Source: Cladocopium goreaui
Lineage: Eukaryota > Sar > Dinophyceae > Suessiales > Symbiodiniaceae
Reading direction: 5' to 3'
Assembly: GCA_947184155.2 (NCBI GenBank)
Contig: CAMXCT020001096.1
Coordinates: 115,954-179,953 of the forward strand
Length of the DNA stretch: 64,000 nucleotides
A model generated the notes under the pieces. The model was given only the letters and a program-made list of their open reading frames with translations, made no database searches and was not told the origin of the DNA. Shown here in pieces: positions 41,821 through 52,980 of the stretch. The translations under genes and the position numbers were made by a program. Numbering within the stretch: position 1 is the first letter of the stretch; every line of letters starts with the position of its first letter.

Positions 41821-43625
41821 CAGCCGCAGGCCGCGGCCTCCAAGGAAGTGAGTTCTTCAGTCTTGCCCTCAGATGTCCTTTGAGAACATTTGAAAACCAT
41901 TGGGAACGACAAAATACGACAAATCTGAAGCGCATTATAATGCATTGAAATGCCCATACATGCCCATACATTCTCATATAAAGTCTTACATTTTCCATCA
42001 TGTGGAGCTGGCTGGAGCCAAATGGAACACACATGAATGCGCTTCGCATCTTCCAGCACACGGGAGCAAAGCCTTGCTTCTGCCTGCGATGCACAGGCCA
42101 GGGTCCTGCCCAGTCCTCTGCGCGCTCAGCTGCGTTGTCCTCAGACTACCTTCGAGAATCTTCGAGAACCAACCATGCAGAATCTGCGGGAAAGAGGGCT
42201 TTCGGATGAGACATGTTGTGACAATTTGTGATATATATATATATAGATATGTCATATCACGATTATCACATATTATCACATTATCCGATCGGATTTCCCC
42301 AAACAACTGACAGGAGAAGCGGCGCGCCGAAGCTGAAGAAAGACAGATGGAGAAGGAGAGAAACCGAGAGAAATATGACGAGATGCATACTGTATGATAT
42401 GAAATCATATGAGAACGTTGCAGACATGCAAGAACCGAAGCAGACATAGAAGTACATGGTTTGGCTCATGCAGGCTACAGTTGCAAGACTCACTGGCAAA
42501 ACAGCAAAACGGCATCAGGTTTTTTTCCTCACTCTGAAACACAGTGAATTATAGGAGAAAGAGAGCAGCGGGGGCAAGGTGGGAAAGGCAGGGTTTCCAT
42601 GGGATGTCCCTCTGTTCTCGTTTTTTCTCATGCGTTCTCGTAAACCCAAGATGCCAACATCTCTACTTACACATACCAACAAATCCCATCATGTGGAGCT
42701 CTGTGGAGCCATTTGGAACACACATGAATGCGCTTCGCATCTTCCAGCACACGGGAGCAGAGCCTTGTTTCTGCCTGCGATGCACAGGCCAGGGTTCCTG
42801 CCCAGTCCTCTGCGCGCTCAGCTGCGTTGTCCTCAGACTACCTTCGAGAATCTTCGAGAACCATGCAGAATCACCAATGCAAATCATTGCAAATTTAGAG
42901 TCATCCAAAGTCTCATCACGTGGAGAATATTGGAGAATCGTGGAGTCATGTGGAACCATGTGGAGCCCGTCGAATCCGCGTACTTTAAATGGTCGCAGGG
43001 GCAAATCTTTCCGATGCCTGCAGGCCGCGGCAGCTCCTCCAAGCTCATCTCCAAGCCCAAGGAAGTGAGTTCAGTCTTGCCCTCAGATGTCCTTTGAGAA
43101 CATTTGAAAACCATTGGGAACGACAAAATACGACAAATCTGAAGCGCATTATAACGCATTGAAATGCCCATACATGCCCATACATTCTCATATAAAATCT
43201 TACATTTTCCATCATGTGGATCTGGCTGGAGCCAAATGGAACACACATGAATGCGCTTCGCATCTTCCAGCACACGGGAGCAAAGCCTTGCTTCTGCCTG
43301 CGATGCACAGGCCAGGGTTCCTGCCCAGTCCTCTGCGCGCTCAGCTGCGTTGTCCTCAGACTACCTTTGAGAATCTTCGAGAATCATGCAGAATCAGACA
43401 GAATATATTATAGTATATTACAATATATTATAGTATAATACAATCATGCAAATTGTATAGAAGTGTGCATGCAAATCCAAAGTCCCATCACGTGGAATAT
43501 TGGAAAATCATGGCAAATCGTGGAGTCATGTAGAGCCAATGGAACCGCGTGGAACCCGTCGAATTTGTATGAATCCGTACTTTAAATGGTCGTAGGATCA
43601 AATCTTTCCGACGCCTGCAGGCAGA
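41821..43625. repeat. Triplicated segment (locally tandem)
   Basis: 41821-42187 and 43017-43396 are near-identical over about 370 bp (CTCAGATGTCCTTTGAGAAC through CTCAGACTACCTT). 42687-42875 is a third, shorter copy of the 3' half (CACACATGAATGCGCTTCGC and on). The tail at 42895-43016 is repeated in diverged form at 43470-43625. Open frames of 130-174 codons recur in each copy in several frames, so they are not taken as genes. The unit itself is unidentified. Confidence 0.75.
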
Positions 43626-44344
43626 GCCAGTGCCTCCCAAGCCCAAGACTGGCGCAGCATCTCCAGCGTTGTCCTCAGGTTGTCGGAGAACATCGGAGAA
43701 ACATCAGACCCACATAGACATACATAGACCCATACAGAGTCGCCCTTAAAAACCGATAAAAATCAACAAATCAATAAAAATCCATAAAAATCCCATCAGG
43801 TGGAGCATTGTAGAGCATTGTGGAGGCATGTGGAGGATTTTTGGTTTTTTATTAGACATATATTATATAATATTAATCGAAGGAAGTTTAGAAGTCAAAC
43901 TTCCTATATATTTTGATCCGTCCCTTAGGTCAATTGCTATCACGTTGAAAATAGAGGGATTGGCATCCAGCTCAAATTATTTTTCATGACTTAGATGATT
44001 TGGGGGTAGCCTAATGGCAGAAGAAGCCATCCAAATTGACCATAGATATATTTGCATAAACCTTAGCGATGCCAAATACCAGACTGGCTCATGTCATTAC
44101 CATCACCCATAGGCTCCTTTGGCGGCGGAAATCGACACGATCGCCCAGGCCGTGAAGCGCGAAAGCAAAGCTGCAAAGACAGCAAAAGTAAAAGAAAACA
44201 AATGTCAAAGATGAATTAAAACATCAAAACCAAAACCTAGTTAAATCACTAAAAAATTGAATGCTTTAATAGAGATAAATAGAGTCAAACGTTTTTAAGA
44301 ACTGTTTGCGGAAATTGAAATAATTTCCGAAAACAATTTTTACA

Positions 44345-44397
44345 AGGCTGGCTGGCTGGCTGGCTGGTTGGTTGGTTGGTTGGTTGGTTGGTTGGTG
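44345..44397. repeat. GGCT then GGTT tetranucleotide microsatellite
   Basis: A run of GGCT units passes directly into a run of GGTT units. The - strand frames PTNQPTNQP are produced by it. Confidence 0.92.
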
Positions 44398-44588
44398 GCT
44401 GTGGCCCCTTGCCCTCCCTTTCTGTGGATCCCATGTCCTGACCTACCAGTGGACCCCAGGGCTGATGAGCACCACTGGTGGGGATGATGGATGTGCGGGA
44501 GGATTGGGGGGTAATTGAAACCACAGCCACTTCTAGCAGCTTGATTCAAAGATTCATGGCAGGAGATTGATGCTGCAGCTAAAGGCGT

Positions 44589-44790
44589 TTGCGCATTTTG
44601 CCGACCCCATTTTCCAAAAGTGCTCTCCGAGACTGATTTTTTCGTGAAACCGAGCTCTCGCTACAGTCTCGTGCACATTTTGCGGACCTCATCTTCCAAA
44701 AGTGCTCCAAGACTGACAGTTTTTTACGATTTTTATGTGAAAAGCTCTCGCTACAGTCCTGTGCACGTTTTGTCGACACCTTTTCCAGAT
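44589..44790. repeat. About 85-bp degenerate tandem repeat, 2-3 copies
   Basis: The GCGCATTTTGCCGACC and TTCCAAAAGTGCTC block at 44589 recurs near 44673 and, partly, near 44761, each with a CTCTCGCTACAGTC block between. Confidence 0.65.
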
Positions 44791-45261
44791 CGAGGCCCGC
44801 ACCCGCGGAAACAGAGACCCTACTTCGGTGCACTTTACCCGAAAAAAACGCAAGGTTTTGCGCCCGATAGTCTTTTCAAACCTAAACTCACGCGTTCCCG
44901 ACCTGTTACACTTCTCAACTATGACATGACGATGTGGTTGGCATGATGGTGAGAATGCTGGTGAGAATGCTACCCATGACAGACGTCCGTAACTCGGAAG
45001 TTTTCTAACTAAACTTCTTTTGATCATATCCCTTACATACCCAGTCCCCATATTTTTGCATATATCACCCACTGGCCATGTCAGGAACCTAATTGGAGAT
45101 ACCTAGCATATAGTATATACACAGCATAAATTTCAGGGTTAAATTCCAATTTTTTCACCAACAATTTCTTAAAACATGTTTTAGTAATGTTTGCCTCCAT
45201 TTTAGGGTCCTGAAATTCCCACGAAAAACCATCACCATTCTTCTCGACACATCTCCCCTAG

Positions 45262-45380
45262 GGTGCCGAAAAATTTGAGGCTCCACGGGGCCTTCGCCTC
45301 GGACTTCGAATCGGAGATGTCGCAGAGGTACGAAGCCTATGCGGAGCATGATGTGCCGCGGCGTGCGGTTGATGGGACTG
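45262..45380 (+). CDS. Candidate host exon (39 codons)
   Basis: CCCCTAG is followed by one nucleotide then VPKNLRLHGAFASDFESEM, SQRYEAYAEHDVPRRAVDGT, ending before GTTGGG at 45381. One nucleotide remains, which the two-nucleotide start at 46091 completes. A GTACGA inside the patch is an alternative donor. It is GC-rich and coding-like. The family is not recognised. Confidence 0.5.
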
Positions 45381-46090
45381 GTTGGGGGTTGGAAAGGTGG
45401 AAAAGGATGGGTAAGATATGAGGGAGATCATGGGGAGATCATGGGGGCATCAGGGGATATCATGGGGATATGGTGCCAACTTGACATGGATATGATGGTT
45501 AATGGATTGGTCTGGGGGTACCGGCTGGACTTTTCCCATAAAAATTGATTGGGGTTTTCTGCGGATCTTGTTTGAAACCAAGACTGGGAAGAAAGGAATG
45601 GACCATGAGAGTTGAAATGTGTGATTTGAAGAGAGGTGGAGTTAGTGGAGTGTATAAGCAGTTCAAAGCATCATGAAACTGACTATTGACTATTTCATGG
45701 AGAATGTGGTAAAACCCAAGATAAACCATTCACAAAAACTGACCATAAAAGGCTGGGATTCCAACCATCGCCAAATGGGAGTTGCTCATGGCATTGGGTT
45801 TAGCATATGTTGAATGATAGTTACCATATTTTATTGGTGTAATCCTCACGTCCCAGTCAGGCATGGATGATGGATGATGAGATCAGTGATATAACCAGTT
45901 TATCCACGACGCATCATCCATAATCAGCTACCCTCTGGTCATTTCAAATATTTCAAGCTAGCTATGGACAATTGCCATGATTTTTTGTGATGATTTACTG
46001 TAGTTTACCTAGTGATTCATGGTGATTTTCCATAGCAACCTGCTGAATTCCAGGGTCCCCAGGGTCCCCAGGGTCCCCAGATTTTTTCAG

Positions 46091-46155
46091 CCGAGGCGTT
46101 GGAGGCTCCTGGTGGCAAACATCGCATCAGGACCACCAAGGCTGTAGCCGCCCGA
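46091..46155 (+). CDS. Candidate host exon (21 codons)
   Basis: TTTTTTCAG is followed by two nucleotides and EALEAPGGKHRIRTTKAVAA then R, before GTGATA. It ends in phase 0. Both joins (with 45262-45380 and 46360-46479) are phase-compatible. Other frames are partly open, so the frame rests on the phase chain. Confidence 0.45.
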
Positions 46156-46359
46156 GTGATATACATCATGTGGTAAACCCAATGCCATCAACCTAAGATT
46201 TGGGGATGGTTCAAACCATAAATTGCTAATTTTAAGTTTGGTAAAAACCACATCAGAGGCTATGGACTTGCACCGGATCCTCAAAAACCACGTTATTTTC
46301 CAAAAAAAATCCATGTAAACCATCAAGTCTAGGTCCTAGGTGTTTTTTTTTTTTTTCAG

Positions 46360-46479
46360 TTTTTCCCAACCTTTTCAGGTCCCGGCAACAAAATTTCGGT
46401 AGGCCCAGGCGTTGCGCGTGGGCGCGCGGCGCTTGGCGGAGGCGCCGCCGAGGATTTTGAGGCCCAAGGATCCCTTCAG
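46360..46479 (+). CDS. Candidate host exon (40 codons) with GC donor
   Basis: A long T-tract ending TTTCAG at 46354-46359 is the best acceptor in the window. Exactly 40 codons follow: FFPTFSGPGNKISVGPGVA, RGRAALGGGAAEDFEAQGSL and Q, ending CAG before GCGGGG. The non-canonical GC donor is a known dinoflagellate feature. Phase 0 at both ends joins 46091-46155 and 48014. It is Gly/Ala-rich. The family is not recognised. Confidence 0.5.
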
Positions 46480-46903
46480 GCGGGGGGGCCATTGGAAAAT
46501 GGATATTTCCATGGGGATTTTATAGGGATTTGATAAGGTTTTTATAGGGATTTTGTGGGATTCATCAGGATTTTTTTTTTTGATTTTAAAGACGTTTTTG
46601 GGGATGTGCGGGATGAAAATAGGGAGATGATAGGATGACGAATATAGGATCTATCGGATAGAATGGGAGATAGGGGTAGTGACAGTGACAGTAGGGAAAG
46701 TGGAGTTGATCTTAAATAGGGGCGACATCCAATCGGGAGGTGAATGGTATGTCTCTTGGGTTGATCTGGTGGAAGATTTTGGAAACGCCAACGGCCAATC
46801 ATCTCTGGTCATCTCAGAAAAGGGGTCATTCACTGAGGCACCATAGAGTGCAGCTGGACGAAAAAACGACTACTCTGGTCTCCATGAAACCCTTCCAGCG
46901 CCC

Positions 46904-47945
46904 ATGTTAGAGGTTGCGGTTACTAGATCTGTGTCAATCTGGAACCGATCTTGTTTTGGAAACTGTCCCATGTTGGAGGTTGCGGTTACTAGATCTGTGT
47001 CTATCTGGAACCGATCTTGTTTTGGAAACTGTCCCATGTTGGAGGTTGCGGTTACTAGATCTGTGTCAATCTGGAACCGATCTTGTTTTGGAAACTGTCC
47101 CATGTTGGAGGTTGCGGTTACTAGATCTGTGTCAATCTGGAACCGAACCGATTGTTTTGGACTAACTGTCCCATGTTGGAGGTTGCGGTTACTAGATCTG
47201 TGTCCCCGATCTTGTTTTGGAAACTGTCCCATGTTGGAGGTTGCGGTTACTAGATCTGTGTCAATCTGGAACCGATCTTGTTTTGGAAACTGTCCCATGT
47301 TGGAGGTTGCGGTTACTAGATCTGTGTCAATCTGGAACCGATCTTATTTTGGAAACTGTCCCATGTTGGAGGTTGCGGTTACTAGATCTGTGTCAATCTA
47401 GAACCGATCTTGTTTTGGAAACTGTCCCATGTTGGAGGTTGCGGTTACTAGATCTGTGTCAATCTAGAACCGATCTTGTTTTGGAAACTGTCCCATGTTG
47501 GAGGTTGCGGTTACTAGATCTGTGTCAATCTAGAACCGATCTTGTTTTGGAAACTGTCCCATGTTGGAGGTTACTAGATCTATGTCAATCTGGAACCGAT
47601 CTTCTTTTGGAAACTGTCCCATGTTGGAGGTTACTAGATCTGTGTCAATCTGGAACCGATCTTCTTTTGGAAACTGTCCCATGTTGGAGGTTACTAGATC
47701 TGTGTCAATCTGGAACCGATCTTCTTTTGGAAACTGTCCATGTTGGAGGTTACTAGATCTGTGTCAATCTGGAACCGATCTTCTTTTGGAAACTGTCCCA
47801 TGTTGGAGGTTACTAGATCTGTGTCAATCTGGAACCGATCTTCTTTTGGAAACTGTCCCATGTTGGAGGTTACTAGATCTTCTTTTGGAAACTGTGCCAT
47901 GTTGGAGGTTACTAGATCTGTGTCAATCTGGAACCGATCTTCTTT
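46904..47945. repeat. 66/60-bp minisatellite, about 17 copies in two sub-arrays
   Basis: Unit starts (ATGTTGGAGGTT) fall at 46904, 46970, 47036, 47102, 47173, 47231, 47297, 47363, 47429, 47495, 47561, 47621, 47681, 47740, 47800, 47860 and 47899. The first half is 66 bp with GAGGTTGCGGTTACTAG. The second half lacks GCGGTT (60 bp) and changes CTTGTTTTGG to CTTCTTTTGG. Since 66 and 60 are multiples of 3 the repeat is open as MLEVAVTRSVSIWNR-type peptides. A protein role is not supported. Confidence 0.93.
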
Positions 47946-48013
47946 GGTACCTGGTAAAAACTATTAATAACTGGTAGACATCCCAATGGATTTACGAGTA
48001 GAAATGCCCCCAG

Positions 48014-48105
48014 GCACCTTACTCCTCGGCTGCTGCTGCAGCCGCTGTCTGCTCGGGAGAAGTCAGTTCCTGGCATTCACACTGGGGGGATCTGCCTGCG
48101 TTGAT
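48014..48105 (+). CDS. Candidate host exon, Ala-rich
   Basis: TGCCCCCAG is followed in phase 0 by APYSSAAAAAAVCSGEVSSW and HSHWGDLPALMG. The phase fits the end of 46360-46479. No GT donor: GA or GC alternatives exist, so the 3' border is approximate. A frame one base off is also open. Confidence 0.4.
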
Positions 48106-48585
48106 GGGAGGAAGTATGATGGTTTCATGGTAGTTTAGTATGGCTTAATGTGGGAAATTATGGAAAATGATGGTTTAATGATGGGAGTTTAGTATGGTCT
48201 GATATGGCTTAATAGGGATATAAATGGGATGATGGTCAGAAATAAAGCTCGTATTCTCTGGTTGGTGGCTCAACTACCAAAAAGTGGATATGTGAATCGC
48301 TTTAATCTCCCCATTTTGTTCAGGGTCCTGTCTCTATCAAAACATATCAAAGTGCTCTCCCCATTTGATGGCGGGATCACCACTATCGCCACTCCCGGTG
48401 GATAGAAATTCGTCAAATCATTCTCTGAAAAACCAGTGATGTGTGTAATTAACTTTGTCATACCATTTTGATATATTTTCATATTTTTTCCATATATTTT
48501 CATATATTTTCATATATTTTCCCACCATTTTCATACCATTTTCGTACCAGTTTCATGGGTTTCTATCTGATGGGAGGTGCATCAG

Positions 48586-48638
48586 CTTTTGAACCGAGGC
48601 GCCTGAGGAGCTTGATGCAAGCCACGAGGTTGCTGAAG
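48586..48638 (+). CDS. Candidate host exon
   Basis: GCATCAG is followed by two nucleotides and FEPRRLRSLMQATRLLK, ending at GTCCGT in phase 0. The same frame continues open (VRPVGLYVHELHP). It is basic and helical. The - strand frame 48553-48864 is antisense. No family is recognised. Confidence 0.4.
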
Positions 48639-48780
48639 GTCCGTCCGGTCGGATTGTACGTTCATGAGCTTCATCCCACAAAATATGATGTATGATTAAT
48701 GTGGGTAAAACAATGCCATAAACCACCCATGACTGGGAATGGTAAAGATACCACCTATAAAAATAGTGATTTGGGGGATG

Positions 48781-48889
48781 TACCCTCTGGTAAACTAACA
48801 GTTTGCTATTGAAAATGGCCCATTTAGTTCGTTGATTTACCCATTGAACATTGTTTTTTCCCATAGTTATGTTAGTTTACCAGAGGGTA
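48781..48889. mobile_element. Palindromic MITE-like element, family A
   Basis: It runs TACCCTCTGGTAAACTAAC to TTAGTTTACCAGAGGGTA with an AGTTTGC variant in the left arm, as in the copy at 34019. Confidence 0.8.
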
Positions 48890-49209
48890 TGATTTATCTA
48901 TGAATAGGTTTTGACACCCCCGATGTGCTAGCTAGTCAAGCGTTCTTTGTGGAAAGTCTTGTAAAGAGCAGGGTATCATGCATGATCCGTGAGGCAACCG
49001 TGCATGGGTAGTATATCCTCTTTGGGGACGAAACATGAGCACACGGATGACCCAAGGCCGTTTAGGAACATGCATGGCTTTGGTGCAGCGTAGTCAACGA
49101 AAAAGACTCGAAACAATAAAAAACATTGCTTACCATACACTGTTACAGTGGCTAGTATGATTGGTAATATTGGTATATATTGGTAGGCATCCGCAAATGG
49201 GACAACTTG

Positions 49210-49315
49210 ATGGTTGGTGGTTTGGAACATTGTTTATTTTCCATTTCATATATGGGATAATCCTCCCATCTGACTTTCATATTTTTCAGAGGGGTGGCGA
49301 AAAACCACCAACCAG
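49210..49315. mobile_element. MITE-like palindromic element, family B
   Basis: TGGTTGGTGGTTTGGAACAT to GAGGGGTGGC and ACCACCAACCAG: the most complete family-B copy. The interior has CATTTCATATATGGGATAAT. Confidence 0.75.
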
Positions 49316-49330
49316 AAAAGTGATTCATTA

Positions 49331-49505
49331 TGACCATTAATCACCATTAATCACCATTAATCACCATTAATCACCATTAATCACCATTAATCACCATTAA
49401 TCACCATTAATCACCATTAATCACCATTAATCACCATTAATCACCATATATCATCCATATATCATCCATATATCATCCATATATCATCCATTAATCACCA
49501 TATAT
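49331..49505. repeat. TCACCATTAA 10-bp array followed by ATATCATCC repeat
   Basis: Ten perfect TCACCATTAA units occupy 49341-49440, preceded by TGACCATTAA. The array then changes to ATATATCATCC units to about 49505. Confidence 0.95.
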
Positions 49506-49575
49506 CATCCATTATGGTTGGGTTTACCACATATTGGGAGGAACCGCAATCGATCCGTTCAGACATGCCATGGCA

Positions 49576-49617
49576 GGTGGTCCAGAGACTGATGCGCCGG
49601 ATCTGGGATGACAGAAG
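49576..49617 (+). CDS. Candidate host exon, borders uncertain
   Basis: After CATGGCAG the + frame reads VVQRLMRRIWDDRS in phase 0, matching the end of 48586-48638. The same frame is open upstream as EEPQSIRSDMPWQ, so the true acceptor may be earlier. The donor is not clear. Confidence 0.35.
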
Positions 49618-50302
49618 CCATCGATAAACCCCTGGAAGTTTAGCGACCAAAAAAGGCTTGGAAACCTCTGGAAGATGAGTTTCTGAACTTGGAAAAATGA
49701 CATAAAATAACATAATGACATATAAAATGGTGTTTCAATGTGTTTCATGTTGTTGAATACAGGATCTATACAGCTTCCTGCTGTGCTTCCTGCTGTGCGA
49801 TGTCCAACCCTTGCGATGTCCAGTGACATGAGCCCCACGCCAAAAGGCGCAGGGGAGTGATGGTGCCTGGCTGAAATCTGGCCTTGGCACCAAATTGGGC
49901 TCTGAAGACAACAATGAAAAATCAGTGGCACGCCCTTTTACATCCTTTTACCCTAATGTTGAATATCATGTGATATCATGTGATAACATGATAGCATCTA
50001 TTTTGAATCCCGTAATCTGAACACCTAGGATAGGCGGGTGCACAACACATTTTTGAGAGTTAATTCAGATTTTATGCAGTGAACATGAGAATAATTCCAT
50101 TCCCCAAATAATAGATGCCACATCAAACCCCTGTAGTATTGAATATATTCATTTTGGGATCCTGAAATTTGCGGTAATATTTGGTATGGATGCGGGATGC
50201 GGATGGGTTCCTTTTTGTATTTGCCCACAGGATCGCAACGGGTTTTTTTGCAGGACATGTTTGGGGAAAATGGTCGATGGAGAACATCAGGGTACCAGGA
50301 TG

Positions 50303-50407
50303 TACCCTCTGGTAATTTAACATAACTATGGAAAATCACCATTTTTAATGGGAAAACTCACTATAAATGGGCCATGTTCAATAGCTATGTTAATTTACCA
50401 GAGGGTA
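50303..50407. mobile_element. Palindromic MITE-like element, family A (inverted)
   Basis: It runs TACCCTCTGGTAATTTAAC to GTTAATTTACCAGAGGGTA, in the same orientation as 31002-31105. Confidence 0.82.
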
Positions 50408-50459
50408 CCAGGGCTTTGGCCCACACTCGTTTCCATTCTGACTGGAAATCGATAGGCAG

Positions 50460-50506
50460 ATTCTACTCGCCCCCTTGCTGAGGCGAGTAGCACCAAGAAG
50501 AGGAAG
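50460..50506 (+). CDS. Candidate host exon with NLS-like KKRKV
   Basis: ATAGGCAG is followed by two nucleotides and STRPLAEASSTKKRK, ending at a GTGGAA donor; the open frame continues VEERG. The KKRKV run resembles a classical nuclear localisation signal, but it is short and the frame is not certain. A TATTA-rich microsatellite lies downstream (50567-50705). Confidence 0.35.
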
Positions 50507-51070
50507 GTGGAAGAAAGAGGCTGCCATGCGAAAATCCGATGGTTTTTGGATTGAACATGGATTATATATATATTATATTATACTATATTATATTATATTA
50601 TATCATATCATACTATATTATATCATATTATATTATATTTTAATATAATACTAATTAATAATATATTATACTATTATTATTATTATTACTATATATATAT
50701 ATATGTACACGCCACCGTAAAACATATCTTATGAAATCCCCAGCCAAAAATGCGGGGTAACTGATTATCTAATATTTGCCACGATAGACATCTGAAATTT
50801 GTGTCTGCCAGGCTCCCCGCAAACGTCCAAGATTTTGGTGGGTGGACACTTCCCAGACTTGGTGGGTGCTGTGATTGGCTTTATGGGTAGATACGGTACA
50901 GAGTTCGGATATGTGGGATCCCCAAGTCACGGTCATCCATGACGACTGGATGATTTGGGGGTACCGTACCCCGATGAAGTTTAGGAAACCTTCATACATA
51001 ACCCCCATCATGGCCACACACACACACATTAGCAATCATAAGTATGGAACCCCGATATGTTGTGTATGTT

Positions 51071-51222
51071 TATACCGACCGCCTGAAAGATAGAATATTG
51101 TACTCTTAGTCGGGACAAGATAGAATATCAAAAAACACAGGGTCTAGCACCCACAAGATAGAATATTCTGAAATTAAAATAATCACAAGATAGAATATTC
51201 GATCTTTTCGCCGGTCAGTATA
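51071..51222. mobile_element. Short TIR element with GATAGAATATT repeats
   Basis: The left end TATACCGACCGCCTGAAAGA (51071) followed by TAGAATATT is inverted, with a few changes, at 51194-51222 (AATATTCGATC...GGTCAGTATA). Inside are further AAGATAGAATAT copies at about 51117, 51155 and 51187. It is 152 bp and non-coding. The same right-end sequence terminates the large satellite blocks at 56012-56040 and 60931-60959. Confidence 0.65.
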
Positions 51223-51534
51223 GATAATTATGGAATTGGGGGGAAATCCCAGTAAATCCCAGTAAAGCTGCGAAAACCTCTTTTTACAAATCAGCTAAGC
51301 CAACATGCCAAGTGGACTCCCTCCTGCCACGGTTATATATCTATATCTCTCTAAATAATATATATATATACACGTATCTTGGAAATCAGCACACAAACCT
51401 TTCCACGCAATGGAATGTTTCCACATATATATATAATTTGGAACCATGTCACGCCAGGGTCTCCAAAATATTCTATCTTGTCCGTTTTCGTATTTTTGAG
51501 CCTTATCAAAGCTCAAAGAATAACATTAAACAAT

Positions 51535-52980
51535 TGAAAAACAATGAACAATAATGAAAAATATAAAACAAAAACAATGAAAAATGATGGAAAAAAGAGA
51601 AAACAACAATGAAAAATGATGAACAAGAGGGAAAAAACAATGAACACCGATTAAACATATGGAAAAAACCGTGAAAAATGATGAAAAAAAACAGCGGGAA
51701 CACAAACAAGGAAACATGATGAAACATAGAAAAAAATAGAATATGATGAAAAAAAACGAAACAACAATGAAGAATGATGAAAAAGGGAGAAAAAACAATG
51801 AAAAATTATGAAAAAAATAAAAAAACAATGAAAAATGATGAAACATAGAGAAACAACAATGAACCATGATGAAAAATTGAAGAAAAAAACAATGAAAAAT
51901 GATGAAAAATAAAGAAACACAAATACCAATAAAAAATAATAGAGAAAAAACAATGACGTTTTCCATCATTTTTCATTGTTGGCTCTCTATTTTTCATCAC
52001 TTTTCATTTTGCTTCTCTATTTTTCATCATGTTTCATTGTTTTTTCCTCTCTTTTTCATCATTTCTCATTGTTTTTTCCTCTCTTTTTCATAACTGTTCA
52101 TTCTTGTTTCTGTTTTTTCATATTTTTTCATTGTGTGTTTCATTGTTGTTTTTCTATGTTTCATTATTTTTCATTGTTGTTTCTCTATTTTTCATCATTG
52201 TTCATTGTTTTCCCTCTCTTTTTCATCATTGTTCATTGTTTTTTCTCTCTTTTTCATCATGTTTCATTGTTTGTTCTCTCTTTTTCATCATTGTTAATTG
52301 TTTTTCTTCTCTTTTTCATCATGTCTCATTGTTTTTTAATCTCTTTTTCATCATGTTTCATTGTTTTTCCTCTCTTTTTCATCATGGTTCATTGTTTTTT
52401 TCACTCTTGTTCATCATGCTTTCTTGTTTTTTTTCTCTTTTGTTCATCATTTTTCATTGTTTTTTCATGTATTGTTCATCATGCTCCCTTGTTTTTTCTC
52501 TCTTTTTCATCATGTTTCATTGTTGTTTTCACTGTTTTTAATCATGTTTTCTTCTTGTTTTTCTCTCTTGTTCATCATTTTTCATTGGTTTTTCCTCTAT
52601 TTTTCATCATGGTTCCTTTTTTCCCTATTTTTCAACATTTTGCATTGTTTTGTCCTATCTTTTTCATCAGTGTTCATTGTTTTTTCCTCTCTTTTTCATC
52701 ATTTTTCATTGTTGTTTCTCTCTTTTTCATCATTTTTCATTGTTGTTTCTCTACTTTTCATCATTTTTCATTGTTTTTTCTCTCTTTTTCATCATGTTTC
52801 ATTGTTGTTCTCTCTTTTTCAGAATGTTTCCTTGTTTTTTTCTCTCTTGTTCATCATTGTTCATTTGTTTTTTCTCTCTTTTTCATCATTTTTCCTTGTT
52901 TTTTTTCTATTTGTTTCATCATTGTTCATTGTTTTTTTTCATTATTTTTTATTGTTTTTCAATGTTTTTCAATTGTTTAA
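51535..52980. repeat. Palindromic A/T satellite block 1
   Basis: 51535-51958 is built of AACAATGAAAAATGATGAAA units. From about 51966 to 52980 the same unit appears inverted (TTTTTCATCATTTTTCATTG). The unit is about 31 bases, so all three frames stay open, giving Phe/Ser/His-rich pseudo-proteins of several hundred residues. Confidence 0.92.

Larger units (their letters stand above)
40575..45261. other. Large stretch without a confident gene
   Basis: Contains the triplicated segment at 41821-43625, a GGCT/GGTT microsatellite at 44345-44397 and an 85-bp-spaced repeat at 44589-44790. A short GC-rich patch at 40750-40840 (RPGLPFSRERRLQSQSKKS) could be an exon but lacks clear borders. Confidence 0.4.

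Noticed and set aside
41900..43413. Repeated 130-174-codon frames as a small gene family
   Set aside because: All frames of the triplicated DNA are open in parts, frames change between copies, and no codon bias favours one.
46904..47977. 165-, 179- and 138-codon frames in the 66/60-bp minisatellite
   Set aside because: The repeat unit lengths are multiples of 3, which keeps several frames open on both strands. There is no start context or flanking exon signal.
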